A DNA stretch of 64,000 nucleotides from Psettodes erumei (taxonomy: Eukaryota; Chordata; Actinopteri; Pleuronectiformes; Psettodidae), in contig JAFBJZ010000647.1 of the NCBI GenBank assembly GCA_016785225.1, positions 248,001 to 312,000 of the forward strand. The letters run 5' to 3'. The first letter of the stretch is position 1. Each line of letters begins with the position of its first letter. Below, piece after piece: positions 35,205 through 47,045 of the stretch. Both the position numbers and the translations under genes were made by a program. The notes below the pieces were generated by a model, which worked only from the letters and a program-made list of their open reading frames with translations, had not been told where the DNA came from and ran no database searches.

Positions 35205-36105
35205 TCTGCCCTGACCCCCAGCATTGGCCCGTCCCCACCCTGCCTGCCCAGCATCTGTGGGTCATAACGCCTCAGGTCGGATCCGAAAGCTTTGGTCTTC
35301 ACCGTGTTTCATGTCTTTACTGCATGACTGAAGAGCGGGCCGACCGTCCTCACCTCTCTGCAGGCTCGGGGTGGGACGTCCATTGATGATGCGATATATT
35401 GTGACACTCCATCTACGATACATCGTTGATAATCTCACAACAGCATCACAGTTCTGTTGCAGCACTGTGTGTGTTTAAACTCTATGCACTTTAGTACACA
35501 CTCCTTCATCCCAGCTGCCTACGTGTCTCTGTGAAACTACATGACGTAGTAATTAAACACAGCTTTGATTGATTCCTGCATTTGAAAGAAATCGTTTTGC
35601 CGTTTGAATTGAAGTTTTTCTCTTTAGCTGATAATGTATCATAAATGACTGTCTTACAGTATATCGCAGAGTTGCCCGTATGGTGACAGGATTGTATCTT
35701 CAGCCTTGTGAGTCCCTCCTGTAGACGTCTAACCCTCTTGCTATAAACATGCAGCGATACCTGAGGAGGAAACATCACTCGGACTTGTGTGTGACACGCA
35801 TTCCTGTAGATAGAAAAAATATCTCGGAGTCTTAATCTGGCGCTTTGAGAAGAGCTGCCGGTCGCTGGCAGACTGACGCCCCACACACATGCTTCCCTCA
35901 AAGTGCACCAGCCTCTGTACGCATCTGCTTTTCCACTGTCCGCCTGTCTGGTTGCTTCATTTATTGATTCCTTGTCAGAAAATTTTTCATTTCCCTGCAA
36001 AATGGTCACAATTGAAATTGAATGTTTGATGTCCATGTTTTTCAAAACACCGTGCGATTAAGTTGAAGCGCCTGAATCCAGTTGACACCGGTGAAACCAG
36101 AAACC

Positions 36106-36156
36106 AGAAACCAGAACTCTTTACCTGCAGGTGGCAGGTAAAGAGTTCTGGTTTCT
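36106..36156. repeat. 23-bp perfect hairpin with 5-nt loop
   Basis: Left arm 36106-36128 (AGAAACCAGAACTCTTTACC and TGC) is the exact reverse complement of 36134-36156, with loop AGGTG. The left arm is preceded by two more GAAACCA units. It lies in the probable vcpip1 3' UTR. Confidence 0.75.
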
Positions 36157-37558
36157 TTGTCTTATTCTTGTGTGTTTTTGAATCTGTGGTTAAAGGTTCT
36201 GTGCGTAAATGCTCCCAGCAAGGTCAGCATCCACTTTTGTTCCGTACTCACCAAGAGCTGTTTCAAAGCGAAACCGTTGTTAACTCATTGCTTCCTCTTG
36301 TATCTCTCCTTTTCTTGTACTGAGGTTAGCATGCTAACCGGCCGGACGTAGATCACCTCCTATCTTGTAAACGCAACAATAGATGAAGCTCCTGGTGAGC
36401 AACCAGCGCCTGCGCCTGACAAAAAAAAATACATTGAATGAAATCTTCCATGTAGCACATTTAATATTTTTTTCATTTTAAAACTATGAAAATTTTGTTT
36501 TGTTTGCTGTTTAATACAGTGTACCGTCACGCGTCCACTATCCATGGATTTTCGCAAACGTATCTGTGTTTCTATTCGCCGATTGCCGAATCGCCCGGAA
36601 ATGTCAACCAAAGGAGAGTTTAAAGTCATGGAGAAATATCTACGTATGAAAGATATGCATAAATATCTGATTTTTGGTTATAACTCAGAAGAAGACAGTA
36701 CTGGTTGAGGTTTCGTTGGTATAAAGAGGCCAAACAACTTAATGTTATTAATATTTGAACTGAAAAGTTGGGTGTTATTCAAATCTTTAATATTTATTTG
36801 TAGAGCCATTTAGTCTGGACTCTCTTCAGATGACTAATACTGTTAAGACACATTTGTCTGATGGTATTCTGTTGAAGTCCAGTTCGTAGAGGTTAAGAGG
36901 GAATTCAGTGATATCCACATTTATAATTAACTTATAAATTCTGTATTTAATAATATTTAATATTATTATTACAAAATTTAATATAGCTGGTGATGTTCCA
37001 CTGTTTGTAGAGAAACTGCACACACAGACACACACAAGAAAAATCCCTCATCACCTGAGTGTGGGACTGCTTGAAAACTGTAGCACCCGTGAACAAGGTG
37101 CTTCCCAAGAACCAATCCTGCCTCAGCTCCAAGTGCTTTACTTTCAGCCCAGTGTTTCTGTAAGACTGAAACACTGTGAAACGAAAGAGAGCGCACTGAA
37201 AAGAACCATAAAATTTAAACAATTTGAAACCAGAGAATTGCTTAAATTTTACAATCATGGAGTCACAAAGCAAAAGTTGTTGAATGCCAACAAAATCATC
37301 AGCCTTTTGTATGACAAATGCATTTTATTGTTCGGAGAGAAACCAAAACAAGAATGATTTCTGGTCTGTAAAGGTGGTGTAGGCACGTTGAACTGGTCTG
37401 AGAATGAAAGTGAATTTGTTGCCAGCTGTATAAGATAAAAAAAAGATAATGTATTGATCACTTGACACCCGTGGTTTGATAAATACCCAAATATCCAAGC
37501 ATTGACAATTTCGCTAGTGAGAGACCAGAAACATAATTAATTTTGTAGTTTTTATTTG

Positions 37559-37559
<1 letters not shown>

Positions 37560-37607
<48 letters not shown>

Positions 37608-37610
37608 CAT
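37560..37610. repeat. (ATT)n microsatellite with AGT tail
   Basis: An uninterrupted trinucleotide run, followed by a short CAG/TAG-type run (about 37609-37628). Confidence 0.9.
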
Positions 37611-39070
37611 CAGTAGTAGTAGTAGTAATATATTATATTTTTTAACAAAAAATGACATCCACTTCTACCTTAAACGCAGGTTGTGGAAAAGTATTTAAAG
37701 GCAGCCAGAGGAATGAAAAGCACAAAGATGATAAACTATGGTTTTTCTTCAAAATGCCTGTTAAAACTTAATGAGTTATTGTTGAACAGAAGTGCCCTGC
37801 ACACAGCCAATGCTGATTTAATAACATGAAATAACATGATGTGAATGAGAGATTGAACAAATGTTCTAAGCCCTGAGATGTAATGTGGCTCGGTTGTACT
37901 TTTAAGTTTGACATCTCCCATTTTCCGAATACATCCGAATAAGTCCGAATACAGCCAAAAGGAGCTGGTAAAAGTTTTCAGTTCAGTTCAGGTGGCAGTT
38001 TATTAGGTCCGCCATGCTAAAAAAAAGTCAGTCTGATCCAATTGTCATGTGATTTAGCATATACCCTCTTTCATGAAGCTTCAGGTGTCCGGTTTGTGTT
38101 GAAACCATCTCGACATGTTGAGTTCAGCTGTGTGAAGAGTCAGGAGGATGCAGCATGTGCATTGCAGTGTTGTCCCTGTTATTTAGGCTGCACTCATTGA
38201 TAGAAATGGGGTGAACAAAATAAGAGAAATGCTAGAAATGCTGGAAATGTTAGTATAACAGAAAGCGGATTAGCTGCATCACAGGCTGCATCCTTCCTTC
38301 AGAAGGACCTCTGAAACAGTTCCAACACAAACTGGACATGATGAAGCAGGATTTTGTAGAAGATGGCATTTTTGGAAAACAAACTTGGGTTATTCCCCAA
38401 AATATCAAACTATTCCTTTAAAATGAGATCGAGACTGAAAGTGAGCTTAAACTTTTGTTGCCAAGAAAATATTTGTCCATGTTGCCCTTGACATGATGTG
38501 GTCCTGATGGAGGCACTGATCGTCAGGCCTTAAAATTGTTTGATACTGAGGTTTTTTTCTGTTTTGCGTTTAACTTTTGCCTCCGACTCCATTTATTTAA
38601 ACCTCACCATCATATTTTACCTTGAAAATCTCTTAGCTTTACCTTTTTGTTTTCTGGTTTTGGTAAAAAATCACACTCTCACCATGTGATTCACAGCCCT
38701 TCAGTGTTTCAGCTGTCTGAGACTTACTTCACTACTGAGGTGAACAAATGGAAGACTTAGCACTTGGAGAAAAAGAGGGAATGTTAATGTAGCAGATTCA
38801 CATTAGCTGAACCTGACTCTTCAGTCAGTGTCAGTCAGTCGTTCGGAGGGGAACCTGGTCAAGTGGACAAAGCAAATGAAAGAAAGGTTTGCTCAGACAA
38901 CACTGCTGTAACAGAATTGTTTTTCTTTGCAACTGCTGTAATTATGACATGAATTGTAATCCAGTTGTATGATAGTATATATTGTAGAATATTTGGATCT
39001 GTACAGAAACTATAGAAAAACAGATTGTTCAGTTCCTTCAGCTGTTTTTTGTTAACTTCTCTGGTTTGCT

Positions 39071-39076
39071 AATAAA
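39071..39076 (+). terminator. vcpip1: Candidate vcpip1 polyadenylation signal
   Basis: AATAAA at 39071, with a second at 39139. These are the first strong canonical hexamers I noted in the probable 3' UTR on the plus strand before the zinc-finger locus. Assignment to vcpip1 is inferred. Confidence 0.3.
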
Positions 39077-39764
39077 ATATTGGCGATACACGGCTTAGAC
39101 ATTGCTGTTTGCATGTGTGATGAATTTTAAACCCCAACAATAAAATCACTTCCTTCCACTTGTTCTTGTATTTTGTCATCACTAACAGATTTTTGTTTCT
39201 TATTTTTAGAAAAACACTGTTCGTGTGGTGAGAGTTGTTGTTTAGTGTTAGAGACAAAAACATTTTATCCTTGTGTCAATTTTCTTTAGTTAGCAGTGCT
39301 TGTGAATGTATTAGTGTTTTTTCCCCAGCTTTTCAGTTGTTTCACTTTATTACAACAAGACTCAACTTTGAAGGAAATTGAAAGTCTTATTATTTCTTAT
39401 ACTGTGACTATGTAATACTAAATACCTGATTTAAAAAAATCTAATTTCAGAAAAGAAACACCATTTCGATTCAATTTTACTTATATATTTTAAATAACTG
39501 AAATAAATTTTATCGAAGTTGATGCATGTAAATGCAGATTGTATTTTGCTACCACTCCGACATCTGCGTTATGTTTAGGAAAGACAAGAAATTACGAGTA
39601 GTATAGAGAAAACAACTAATTTCCCTGGGAAAAGAAGCCATACAAATGAATATGAATTGAACAGAATTCAGTCTCTCTTCCTACCGGAATTTCTCAGCGT
39701 GACACTTGGTGGAAGCTCTGAATATGTGGATGTGGCTGTGGATATGTTGAATCGTGCTCCAACG

Positions 39765-41621
39765 ATGTGTTCAGCCCAGCGTTTGAGAAAGTTTGTCAGC
39801 GAGCGACTAACAGCTGCCGCTGAAGAAATATTCGGAGTCTTTGAAAAAACTATCGTCGAGTACGAGGAGGAGATCGATCGTCAACGCCGACTGCTGGATA
39901 TAGTTTGGAAACCTCAAGTGAAACTCCACAGGATAGGTCTGTGGGAGCAGAACAGTCATAACACAACTTCTACTAGGATATGATTCATGTCGGATCCCGG
40001 TAGTTTAAACTGCTTCTTTATTTGCGCAGGTGTATGTTTGTGTATAGTGTTAGCAGCGGTGCCATCAGCGCAGAGACGCTGCTAACAGAGAGCGCACATG
40101 ATAACATGGTTTTTAAGTTGTCTACACAAAGGATCTCTCCAGATTTGTGTAACGGCTGTCTTTGTGTGATTATGTGACAATCAGGAATGAATCAATGTGT
40201 GTCTGGAAAGCAGCCCCTCGAGGTATAATAATGATGAAGATCTTGAAGTGTCCTCTAAAAGATCTTCTGCTGTGCCCTCTGAGTGCTCCTGTAATGGGCT
40301 GAGCTGCACGTTTTGCAGGGTTGCACCTCTAATGAAAGTGCCCAGTAGGGTGACCTTAAGTCTCACTTATGGAAATCCATAATTGGGTGCCTTTTTTGGG
40401 TGAACATGGCAAGTGTGCAGGAAGGGGGAATCCATGCATTTAGCAGCCCAACTAAAGAAGCTGGCCAGGTCCTCAGGCTTCAGTTGTCTTCCTTGGCTCG
40501 GATCATATGGCTCGGATCTTGGCTCAGCAACTTCTGACTGCTCTGGATATGATAGCTGTCAGTCTATGAGAAGTTACAAAAGTAAGTGAAAGCAGAACAT
40601 CAAGCAGCATAATTGTAGTGTATGTCTTATTTAGTAAGTTCACATGTGTTTACATATGTTTGAACAAACACCAACACATTTGAGGATTTAACTCTGTATA
40701 ATGGCTTGAAATATGTCTGTCTGTTATTCCATCTTCACATTAGTAACCTGTGTCTTGTTCTTGTCAGGTTCTCACTGACCAGGATAGGGACTGCAGTCTG
40801 GACCAAGAAGATCCAGGACTTCCACAGGGGAAAGAGGGACAAGAGGAACTCACCAGTCAGGAGGACTTGCAGATTGTTCTGAAGCAAGAGACCGATACCT
40901 TCATGTTGACACCAACCCATGAGGAAAGGGACCACAGTGAACCAGAACCAAACAGTGACCACCAGCTCCTCTCTCAAAATTCTCCTGTAGCTGAGAGCCA
41001 AGATCAGAAAGGAGGAGAGCTTGTAGACCCAGGATCAACTAGAAATGCAGAGGAGAGACATCACAAATACACAAGTCACAGCAACAATGCTCTCCCACGA
41101 CAAAGAGTCTCTGTAGCATTCAGACACAGGAAAACTCTTTCAAATGTGACACTTGTGGGAAAGATTTTATTTGTAAGTCTGAATTGAACGTCCATCTGAG
41201 AACCCACACAGGTGAAACACCATATGTTTGCAACCCCTGTGGAAAAATATTCAGTCGAAAATCATCATTGAAAAATCACACAACAGCCCACACAGGTAAA
41301 AGGCCCCACGTTTGCAACACCTGTGTGAAATGTTTCAAACAGAATAGTTATTTGTTGATCCACACAGGTGAGAAGCCATATGTTTGTAAAACCTGTGGCA
41401 AAGGTTTCAAATGTAATCGTGATTTGTTGATTCACACAGGTGAGAAGCCATTTGTTTGCAACACCTGTGGGAAAGGATTCAGTCAGGCATCAGGACTGAT
41501 GTATCATCGAAGGCTTCATACAGGTGAGAAGCCATATTCTTGTGAAATATGTGGGAAAACTTTCAGTTGTAGAGATTCCTTGTTGCTCCACCTGAGAACC
41601 CACACAAGTAAGAAGCTGTAG
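39765..41621 (+). pseudogene. C2H2 zinc-finger gene, copy 1 (pseudogene)
   Basis: The first exon (39765-39936) is intact and encodes MCSAQRLRKFVSERLTAAAE, then IFGVFEKTIVEYEEEID, the N-terminal module of a large fish zinc-finger family, with donor G|GTCTGT. The second exon has lost about 30 bp at its start compared with copy 2. The remaining acceptor-like TTGTCAG (about 40761-40767) would shift the frame to an early stop. A 7-bp deletion near 41090 shifts the frame again before the fingers. The finger region (41184-41621) has two fingers shortened by collapse at CACACA, and a broken cysteine (CVKCF). Its last finger (YSCEICGKTFSCRDSLLLH) is intact, unlike in copy 2. The locus downstream is split by a gypsy element and a solo LTR. 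Confidence 0.8.
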
Positions 41622-41878
41622 CTTTGCAATATCCAAGGGAAGCAGTTCTGCAGCACATCAGTATTAATAAACCAAATGCAAGTCCATGTAGATGAGAAAC
41701 CATATTACAGTGAGAATCAGAGAAGAGGTTTTAGATGTAAAAATACCTTGTTTGTACATATGAGAATCCACAGATGTTAGAAATTGTATTAATGCTAAGT
41801 ATGTGGGAAAACATTCAGGCAGATAGTACACCTGAAAAATCCTAGAATTCTTCCAGATTAAAGGTCATACACTGACTG

Positions 41879-42299
41879 TGTGATGGTCAGTCCAGGAACC
41901 AGGTGCAAGACAGTGTGTGCTGGCAATGATCTTTATTTTACACAATCCAAGAGTCGCAAATCCAAGAATTCCATGTCACAAATCCGTAATCGCGGTCAGA
42001 AAACCAGGGCAGCAAAAGCAGAAGTGAGGTCAAACAGTCCGAGTCAAAAACCAGAGAAACAGTGAACAAATCCAATGGACTAGGGCAAGAAACAGTGGTC
42101 AGGCAAAATGTGTCTACGGAAACAGATCAGACTGGTGTACAGGATTCTCGGCTCAGGCATGAAATGGTCACATTCCGACACCAGGGAAGTGTAAGGCAGG
42201 GGTTTAAGTACACCAGGGAGTGACAAGCAAACAACATGTGAGGAAGCAACCAGGGGAAAACACACTAGACAGAAACCCAAAAGGACACGGATCATAACA
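41879..42299 (-). repeat. Gypsy 3' LTR
   Basis: 421 bp, TGTGATGG...CATAACA. Reading on the minus strand it is the downstream LTR. It lacks an internal segment found in the other LTR (about 46888-46976). Confidence 0.88.
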
Positions 42300-42311
42300 G
42301 TATCCCCTCCC

Positions 42312-43577
42312 TTAAGAAACGCCTCTTGGCGTTTTAACAGGTGGCTTAGGATGAGTCCTGTGAAAGTCCCTTATCAAGTCTTGGTCCAGAATGGACTTGG
42401 CAGGTGTCCAGCTTCTCTCCTCGGGACCGTAGCCTTCCCAGTCAATAAGGTACTGAAGGCCCCGACGACGACAGTCCAGGATGCTCCGGACCGTGTATGT
42501 CTCCCCATTCTTGATGATGCGGGGGGCGGGAGGGGGCTCAGGAGCAGAACACAAGGGGTGAGTGACCACTGGTTTAATACGCGAGACATGAAACGTGGGG
42601 TGTATTTTACTCATGGTGGCAGGAAGTCTAAGTCTGACTGTGGAGGGGCTGATAACTTTGATGACAGTAAATGGACCAATGTAACGAGGAGCCAGCTTAT
42701 GCATGCCCCCCTTCAATGGAATGTCCTTGGCAGCCAGCCACACACGTTGCCCCATGTGGTAAACTGGAGCTGGAGTACGCCTGCTGTCCGCTCGTTCCTT
42801 CATCCGGGCAGCCGCTCTCAGAAGATTGGAGCATGTAATGCTCCAGGTCCTTCTGCATCTGCGGATGAAGGCCTCAGCAGACGGAACCCCCACCTCTTTC
42901 TCCTGACTCAGGCTGGTACTCCAAACAGCACTCAAAGGGGGATAATTTGGACGAGGAGGAGGTGTGGCTGTTTATGGCGTACTCGGCCCATGGCAACTGC
43001 TGGCTCCAGGAAGCTGGTTTTTTGGCACACATGCACCTCAGGACAGTCTCAAGAGATTCGTTAGCCCGCTCGGTCTGGCCATTAGATTGGGGTGAAAACT
43101 GGAGGATAAACTCACAGATGTACCTAAGAGAGTGCAAAAAGCTTTCCAAAAGCTAGCGGAGAATTGGGGACCATGGTCTGAGACGATGTCGGAGGGGATG
43201 CCATGTAATCTGACTACATGTTGAATGAGTAGTGTGGCTGTTTCCTGGGCAGAAGGTAACTTGGTGAGGGGAACAAAGTGTATGGCCACAGAAAAACGGT
43301 CAACGATGGTAAGAATGGTAGTGTCGTGGTTGGAAGTGGGTAAACCTGTTGTGAAATCTAATGCTATATGTGACCAGTGACGACTGGGAGTGGGTAGTGG
43401 TTGAAGGAGACCTTGTAGCGGTTGGTGAGTTACCTTGGCTTGGGCGCAGACCGAGCAGGCTGAGACGTAGTCTTGAATGTCTTTTCTTAGATCTGGCCAC
43501 CAGAACTTGCGCAGGATGAAGTCATATGTGCGACTTCTCCCCAGGTGACAGGAGAGAGGTTGGAGGCGTGTCCCCAC
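42312..43577 (-). pseudogene. Gypsy integrase with chromodomain
   Basis: 43038-43577 carries a zinc-binding-like segment ([19 protein letters not shown], then CSVCAQAK) and the first two catalytic aspartates (ALDFTTGLP and IVSDHGPQF). The catalytic glutamate context ([16 protein letters not shown]) is in another frame (42874-43149), so a frameshift lies near 43.1 kb. 42312-42935 gives the C-terminal GPF-like region ([18 protein letters not shown]) and a chromodomain ([20 protein letters not shown] then [10 protein letters not shown]). The chromodomain is thought to steer integration to marked chromatin. Confidence 0.88.
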
Positions 43578-44185
43578 TCAAGGACCTGAGGCTGTGCACT
43601 GGCGGGTACGTAGAGGTATCCGCTAGGGCATTCACTTGGTGCCGCGGAACCCTCCTGGGCATGCCTCACACAATCCTCAATCTCAAGATCAACAGCATTA
43701 ATGAAAATGTTGGATGGAAGGATAGTGTCAGGAACTGGATCCTTCCCCGGTGGATCAAACCTTCTGGATAGTGCATCGGGTTTGACATTCTTGGAACCCG
43801 GGCGATATGCCAGATGAAAGTCAAATCTGGCAAAAAACATGGCCCACCTGGCCTGGCAAGGATTTAACCGCTTGGCCGTCCGTAAATATTCCAGGTTCTT
43901 GTGATCTGTCCAAACCAGAAAAGGGACACGGGCACCCTCCAGCCATTGCCTCCATTCCTCTAAGGCCAGCTTGACTGCCAGGAGCTCGTGATTGCCTATG
44001 TCATAATTCTGCTCTGATGAGGTTAGGCGATGGGAAAAGAATGCACAGGGGTGCACCTTTCCATCCTGTGATGATCTCTGGGACAGGACGGCCCCCACCC
44101 CAATGCTAGAAGCATCGACCTCCACGATGAACTGTGCCTCCGGGTCTGGGTGAATGAGGATAGGCGCAGTAGTAAATAGTTCCTT
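43487..44185 (-). pseudogene. Gypsy RNase H domain and linker to integrase
   Basis: The frame starts at 44125 and reads [19 protein letters not shown] and [20 protein letters not shown], then [19 protein letters not shown], with the RNase H D-E-D pattern. It continues to [23 protein letters not shown] stop at about 44186-44188 separates it from the RT frame. Confidence 0.85.
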
Positions 44186-45431
44186 CTAGCGATGGAATGC
44201 AGTTTTGGCTTCCTTGCCCCAGGAAGACTTGGCCTTAGTGGAGGTCAGGGCAGTGAGAGGAGCAGCAACTGTGCTGTAGTTTCTAATGAATCTGCGATAG
44301 AAATTGGCAAATCCCAGGAAGCGCTGCAATGACTTTCGGTCTTCTGGCCGGGGCCATTCCGTGACAGCCTTGACCTTGGAGGGATCCATGCCAATGCTTC
44401 CCGCTGAAATCTTGAACCCCAAAAAGGTGGTGCATGAGAATTCGCACTTCTCGGCCTTGACGAACAACCGATTCTCCAGCAACCGTTTAAGCATCTGCTG
44501 CACATGCTCCGTGTGTTGCTCTGGGGAATGGGAGAAAATCAAAATGTCATCAAGATAGACGAAGACAAACTTGTTAATCATGTCTCTTAGCACATCGTTG
44601 ACCATTCCCTGGAAGACTGCTGGGGCATTAGTCAGACCGAAGGGCATCACCAGGTACTCCCAGTGACCTGTGGGAGTGTTAAAAGGCCCTCTTCCACTCA
44701 TCTCCCTCTCTTATGCGTATGAGGTGGTAAGTATTTTGCAAGTCCAACTTGGGAAAAATGGTGGCTCCCTGGAGAAGCTCGAATGCAGTAGACATGAGCG
44801 GAAGGGGATAACGGTTCTTAATAGTGATATCATTGAGACCACGGTAATCAATACAAGGACCAGGGGAACCATCCTTCTTGCTAACAAAAAAGAAACCCGC
44901 GCCAGCTGGCGACGAGGATGGGCGGATGATACCTGCAGCCAGGGACTTGCTAAGGTATTTCTCCATAGCTTCAGTCTCGGGACGCGACAGGGAGAACAGC
45001 CTACCTTGAGGGGGCGTTGTCCCTGGCTTCAGATCAATGGGGCAATCATACGGGCGATGGGGTGGTAGACAAGCGGCACGCGCCTTAGTGAAGAATTGTT
45101 TTAAGTCTAGATACTCGGGGGGGACCTTCTCCAGGTTACGAATTGGCTGTATGACTGGAACTGGTGGGTGGGCTTGACGAAGGCATGTCTGCGAGCAGGT
45201 GGGGCTCCAGCCCATGATTTCGTGCCTTTCCCAGTCTATGACTGGGTTATGGATAGTCATCCACGGGTGGCCAAGGATGATAGGTGAATGGGGGGAGTTA
45301 ATGATCAGGAAACTGATGAATTCTTGGTGGTTACCGGAGACTAGCATCTTTAGGGGAGCCGTAGCATGGGTGATGCGGCCGATCTTCAGGCCATCCAGAG
45401 AGACCGCCACTTGTGGTTGAGAAAGCACCAC
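44186..45431 (-). pseudogene. Gypsy protease end and reverse transcriptase
   Basis: 44679-45431 begins after a protease-like segment. It has a C-terminal protease-type [16 protein letters not shown], then the RT start ([60 protein letters not shown]). The frame shifts near 44.69 kb and continues with [20 protein letters not shown] and the catalytic [11 protein letters not shown] (44186-44701). The key DD pair is present. The frameshift and the stop at about 44186 disable the copy. Confidence 0.88.
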
Positions 45432-46562
45432 CCAGGGAATGCCCAGTGCTTAGCTGCCCTGAAGTCCAGGAAGCTCTCCTCTGTTCCAGAGTCCACCAGT
45501 GCCCTAGTTCCCTTAGAGCCCCCATTCCACTCTAAGATCACTGGTAGGCTGGTGCGCTTCTTCGAGGAGGATTCTAATGACATTGCACCCACGAGCGCTC
45601 CTCTCCTCACTCGTGGGCGTTGCCTTTTACCAGGTACCTGATCTTGAAGTGTCCAACCCCCCTCCCACAGTATAGACACGCTTGTTCTCGGATCTGTCTT
45701 TCTCGTTTTTCCTTAGAAAGACCAGCTCGATTTATCTGCATTGGTTCTGCCTCCGGGGCGAGTGCGTGGGGGCGTGATGCCCCAGAAGGCGACCTTGGTC
45801 GACGCAGGGGAGCAGGGGATGGCTGACGGTGTGGGCTCGGGCGGACATGGCGCCTGCGATCCTCCAGGTGTGCGCCGACACGGATAGTCAGTTCGATAAC
45901 CCGATTCAGATTGTCAGGGAGGACACGGGTCAGTAGCTCGTCCTTGATGCAGTCAGCGAGACGGTGGAGGAATGCATCATACAGGGCACGTTCTCCCCAG
46001 CCGCTGTCGGTGGCGAGCGTCTGGAACTCCATGGAGTAGTCTGTAGCAGCTCACTTCCTGCCTCCTGGCCGTGCTTGGACCGATCAAAAACTCTCTTCAT
46101 CTCCTCAGCCAGCAGAGTAGAGTTCTGAACACACGGTAAGTCTGCTTCCCAGGCCGCTGTAGCGCACTGTTTGGCCCTCACGTTACGCTGGGTGATGATG
46201 TAAGCTACCCGGGATTGCTCGGTGAAAAAGGTGGCTGGTTGTAAACTGAAGATGAGCTTGCACTGGGATATAAAGGCCCGGCAGGACCCGGGCTCACCGT
46301 CGTACTTCTCTGGCGGTGGGAGACGTGGTTCGTGTGTCGTCGGAGGTGTGGTGGAGCTGGGAGCAGGGGGAGCAGATGGATGAAGAGCGGGGGTGAGCTG
46401 GTTAGCTCTGATGGTAGCAGCCAAGTCAGCCATGCTGTGGGTCAGCGTCTGCAAATGTTGCGAGAAGGACAGGAGTTGTTGCTGTTGTGCCCCCAGTAAG
46501 GCGTCCTGCCTCTCCACTGCCACTTGTAGCTGCACACTGCCTGCTGGTTCAATTGTGGTCAA
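45386..46562 (-). pseudogene. Gypsy gag, zinc knuckle and protease start
   Basis: 45930-46562 gives a gag start (EPAGSVQLQVAVERQ), a proline/threonine-rich region, and the capsid-like PPPEKYDGEPGSCRAFISQC. 45607-46032 continues in another frame with MEFQTLATDSGWGERALYDA and a knuckle-like ACLYCGRGVGHF. 45386-45679 has the aspartic protease core GTRALVDSGTEESFLDF. The initiator is unclear: no good ATG is in frame between the LTR and 46562. Confidence 0.8.
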
Positions 46563-46569
46563 AACATAC

Positions 46570-47045
46570 TGTGATGGTCAGTCCAGGAACCAGGCGCAAG
46601 ACAGTATGTGCTGGCAATGATCTTTATTTTACACAATCCAAGAAATTCGTGTCACAAATCCGTAATCGGGGTCAGAAAACCAGGGCAGCAAAACCAGAGG
46701 CGAGGTCAAACAGTCCGAGTCAAAAACCAGAGAAACAGCGAACAAATCCAATGGACTAGGGCAAGAAACGGTGGTCGGGCAAAATGTGTCTACGGAAACA
46801 AATCAGACTGGTGTACAGGATTCTAGGCTAAGGCATGAAATGGTCACGTTTCAACACCAGGGAAATGTAAGGCAGGGGTTTAAGTACAAATTAGCCGGGG
46901 AATTAGCCAGGTGATTAACCAAAAAGGGAAGAACACCAGGAGGAGGCCTAACAGATAGCAACACCAGAAACCACCCAAAACATGTGAGGAAGCAACCAGG
47001 GGAAAACACACTAGACAGAAACCCAAAAGGACATGGATCATAACA
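46570..47045 (-). repeat. Gypsy 5' LTR
   Basis: 476 bp, with the same termini as the left copy. On the minus strand it is the promoter-bearing LTR. An AATAAAG signal on the minus strand (about 46621-46627) matches the left copy. Confidence 0.88.

Larger units (their letters stand above)
35205..39095 (+). other. Probable long vcpip1 3' UTR and downstream sequence
   Basis: No supported coding exon follows the stop at 35204 until the zinc-finger locus. vcpip1 has a multi-kilobase 3' UTR in mammals. The stretch includes a 23-bp perfect inverted repeat (36106-36156), an ATT microsatellite (about 37560-37610) and candidate polyadenylation signals near its right end. The actual 3' end of the transcript is not shown by the sequence. 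Confidence 0.45.
41879..47045 (-). mobile_element. Full-length Ty3/gypsy chromovirus-like LTR retrotransposon
   Basis: LTRs lie at 41879-42299 and 46570-47045. Both start TGTGATGGTCAGTCC and end GATCATAACA, flanked by the target duplication GACTG (41874-41878 and 47046-47050). The internal region read on the minus strand gives gag, protease, reverse transcriptase, RNase H, then integrase with a C-terminal chromodomain, the gypsy order. A purine tract (AAGGGAGGGGATAC) adjoins the 3' LTR. The right LTR holds about 55 bp not in the left one. Frameshifts and a stop break the ORFs, so it is not autonomous now. The zinc-finger copy 2 retains the unfilled target site. Confidence 0.92.

Noticed and set aside
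36524..36610. Possible pogo/Tigger-like terminal sequence (CAGTGTACC..., CCATGGATTTTCGC)
   Set aside because: Only a weak resemblance, and no matching inverse end or TA duplication was found nearby.
40197..40382. 61-codon frame conserved between the two zinc-finger copies (also 60452-60637)
   Set aside because: It is intronic, lacks splice borders and is similar simply because the whole intron was duplicated recently.
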